Source of the DNA: Phycisphaerae bacterium
GTDB taxonomy: Bacteria; Planctomycetota; Phycisphaerae; Sedimentisphaerales; Anaerohalosphaeraceae
Direction of reading: 5' to 3'
NCBI GenBank assembly: GCA_021736615.1
Contig: JAIPFN010000100.1
Coordinates: 1 to 23,564, forward strand
Length of the DNA: 23,564 nt
The translations under genes and the position numbers were made by a program. Shown one piece after another: positions 22,108-23,564 of this stretch. Position 1 is the first letter of the stretch. Every line of letters begins with the position of its first letter. The notes below the pieces were generated by a model that made no database searches, was not told the origin of the DNA, and worked only from the letters and a program-made list of their open reading frames with translations.

Positions 22108-23564
22108 TTTGCTTTATTAACCTTTTCTACGCTTATTCGTGCATCGACTGCGATAGGGGTTGTACCCGCCGGGCCGATAACAAAGGGATTAATATCCATT
22201 TCCTGGATAGACGGGAATTCTGTAACAAGCTGAGAAAGCCTCTGGAGGCCTTCGGCTATTGAATCAATATCGACGCCGGCCTGACCGCGGACGCCCTGCA
22301 GCATCTTGTAAGTCCTGGTCGCCTGAAGCATTTTCTTAGCTTCGTTATGTGTTAGCGGTGCAAGGTAGAAAGCTACGTCCTGTAAGACTTCAACCATCGT
22401 ACCGCCCATACCAAACATCATCAACGGACCGAAGTCAGGATCTCGGTGCATACCGAGAATAACTTCCTTGCCCTTGCTGCACATCTGCTGAACAAGCACG
22501 CCAAGAATATTAGCATTGGGCAGCTTTTTAGGAATGCGGTACATCATAAGGTCGAAGGCGTCTTCAACTTCCTTTTCATTATTAAGACCGATCTTAACAC
22601 CTCCGCAGTCGGACTTATGAAGAATATCCGGCGACCATATCTTCATAACAACAGGAAACCCGATCTGATGAGCAATGCTGACTGCCTGTTCAGGGTTAGT
22701 TGCGATAGAACCCTTAGGCGTCTTAAAACCATACGCCTCGAGTATTTCCTTAGCCTCAGATTCGCCGATCTCACGAAGACCCTGGCGAAGATGCCTGTCG
22801 ATAATATTTTCAACCTTATGACGGTTAACCGAGTAAAGCTTTACGACACGTTTAGGACGCTGTTTCCAGCGGACATAATCGCACATTGCCTTAAGGGTTT
22901 TAACGGCGTCCTCGGGTGAACTAAACTGCGGTATCTTCCCGGCACGAAGAACATCGATACCTTCCTGAACTTTGTCTGCGCCCATAAAGCACGCAAAGAC
23001 AGGTTTGTCCGGGTGCTTTTTAGATTCTTCCACCATAGCTTGTGCCGTCTTGCCGGATTCTGTCATAGCCTGCGGGGTAAGAAGTACAAGTATCGCGTCG
23101 ACATTTTCATCGGCAAGTGCCGCCTCAACTGCGAATTCATACGGATCGGCAAGTGCGTCTCCGAGAACGTCGATCGGATTATGAACGTTAGCGGCCGCCG
23201 GAAGGAAACCTGCAAGCTTTTCGACTGTCGCGTCGGTAAGAGTGGCGAACGTCAAACCCTGCCGCTCAATAGCATCTGCAGCCATAATGCCGGGACCGCC
23301 GGCGTTAGTGATAACGGCGACACAGGTGCCCTTCGGCAAAGGTTGATTTGCGAACGCCTGGGCATAGTCAAACTGTGTCCTGATAGAATCGCAGCGAATG
23401 ATACCGGCTCTTTCGAACATACATTCGTATGCCTTTTCACTTCCGGCGAGACTGCCTGTGTGGCTCGAAGCGGCAGCGGCACCGGCACCTGTTCCGCCGG
23501 ACTTAACCAGAAGGATCGGTTTTTCCTGAGAGATGATCTCGGCTTCGCGAACAAAATCGTTACC
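22104..23564 (-). CDS. Acyl-CoA synthetase, ADP/NDP-forming (Acd), N-terminus cut by window end
   Basis: Acd interconverts acetyl-CoA plus ADP and phosphate with acetate plus ATP. The 486 residues visible start inside the alpha part and the frame is open to the window edge, so the N-terminal CoA-binding domain lies outside. Visible are KPILLVKSGGTGAG and SSHTGSLAG with the presumed phosphohistidine (visible residue 35), VITNAGGPGIMAADA, then the ATP-grasp beta part with SPDILHKSDCGGVKIG (second histidine, visible residue 316), DPDFGPLMMFGMGG and EMDINPF. Alpha and beta are fused. Both relay histidines are kept, which favours a working enzyme over a degenerate Pat-type regulatory domain. The protein ends without a GNAT domain; that domain is on the next gene, whose start overlaps this stop by four bases. 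Confidence 0.92.
   Translation of the reverse strand, partial: GNDFVREAEIISQEKPILLVKSGGTGAGAAAASSHTGSLAGSEKAYECMFERAGIIRCDSIRTQFDYAQAFANQPLPKGTCVAVITNAGGPGIMAADAIERQGLTFATLTDATVEKLAGFLPAAANVHNPIDVLGDALADPYEFAVEAALADENVDAILVLLTPQAMTESGKTAQAMVEESKKHPDKPVFACFMGADKVQEGIDVLRAGKIPQFSSPEDAVKTLKAMCDYVRWKQRPKRVVKLYSVNRHKVENIIDRHLRQGLREIGESEAKEILEAYGFKTPKGSIATNPEQAVSIAHQIGFPVVMKIWSPDILHKSDCGGVKIGLNNEKEVEDAFDLMMYRIPKKLPNANILGVLVQQMCSKGKEVILGMHRDPDFGPLMMFGMGGTMVEVLQDVAFYLAPLTHNEAKKMLQATRTYKMLQGVRGQAGVDIDSIAEGLQRLSQLVTEFPSIQEMDINPFVIGPAGTTPIAVDARISVEKVNKAK

Noticed and set aside
22173..22180. Second exact GCCGATAA on the plus strand
   Set aside because: It lies inside the acd coding sequence with no gene in the right direction nearby; taken as chance and as a warning about the strength of the 5790 match.
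1..23564. CRISPR arrays, transposases, rRNA genes, phage genes
   Set aside because: No regularly spaced repeats with spacers, no transposase or integrase motifs, and no rRNA-like sequence were seen on either strand.

Overview
The window looks like chromosomal DNA of a planctomycete, probably of the class Phycisphaerae. The strongest sign is a three-gene module of a DUF1549/DUF1553 protein, a DUF1501 protein with a twin-arginine leader and a secreted PPC-domain protein, a set characteristic of Planctomycetota. The flagellar regulators, the WaaP-like kinase and the codon usage fit a Gram-negative-type bacterium. All assignments come from reading the sequence and recalling families; nothing was searched.

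Layout. (1) 1-1835: the 3' part of proA and a complete proB, overlapping by one base. (2) 1836-2520: a promoter-like site, a strongly folded possible small RNA ending in an intrinsic terminator, a tRNA-Leu(CAA), and a 155-bp element bounded by 20-bp inverted repeats. (3) 2581-3381: a lone WaaP/Kdo-kinase-like gene in AT-rich DNA, followed by about 550 bp without a recognisable gene. (4) 3933-6715: a flagellar regulatory cluster. It has a promoter overlapped by a 22-bp dyad, a folded leader of about 165 nt, a MerR-like regulator, a FlgB-like small protein, an FlhG/YlxH ATPase and a FliA-type sigma factor, with a sigma-28-like promoter in front of the sigma gene. (5) 7046-12758, minus strand: the planctomycete export module as one operon, with degenerate 7-bp repeats in both of its gene junctions. 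(6) 13240-17942, plus strand: AMP-forming acetyl-CoA synthetase, an OFA-family transporter and an AcuC-type deacetylase. (7) 17973-20099, minus strand: a secreted trypsin-fold protease with TPR repeats. (8) 20172-23564, minus strand: an ADP-forming acyl-CoA synthetase (cut by the window end) overlapping by 4 bp a CoA-transferase fused to a GNAT acetyltransferase.

How it may work together. Regions 6 and 8 hold two routes between acetate and acetyl-CoA (AMP-forming Acs and ADP-forming Acd), a CoA transferase, a candidate monocarboxylate carrier, and both halves of a possible reversible lysine-acetylation switch (GNAT writer, AcuC eraser). Acs keeps the conserved C-terminal lysine that such switches modify in other bacteria. 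In the classic Pat enzyme the GNAT domain is joined to an Acd-like domain. Here it is joined to the neighbouring CoA transferase, and the Acd protein keeps both histidines expected of a working enzyme. This is the most interesting hypothesis in the window. The FlgB-like protein in the flagellar cluster, the folded RNA at 1883-2090, the heptad repeats and the perfect hairpin at the start of the acuC message are the next most notable items.
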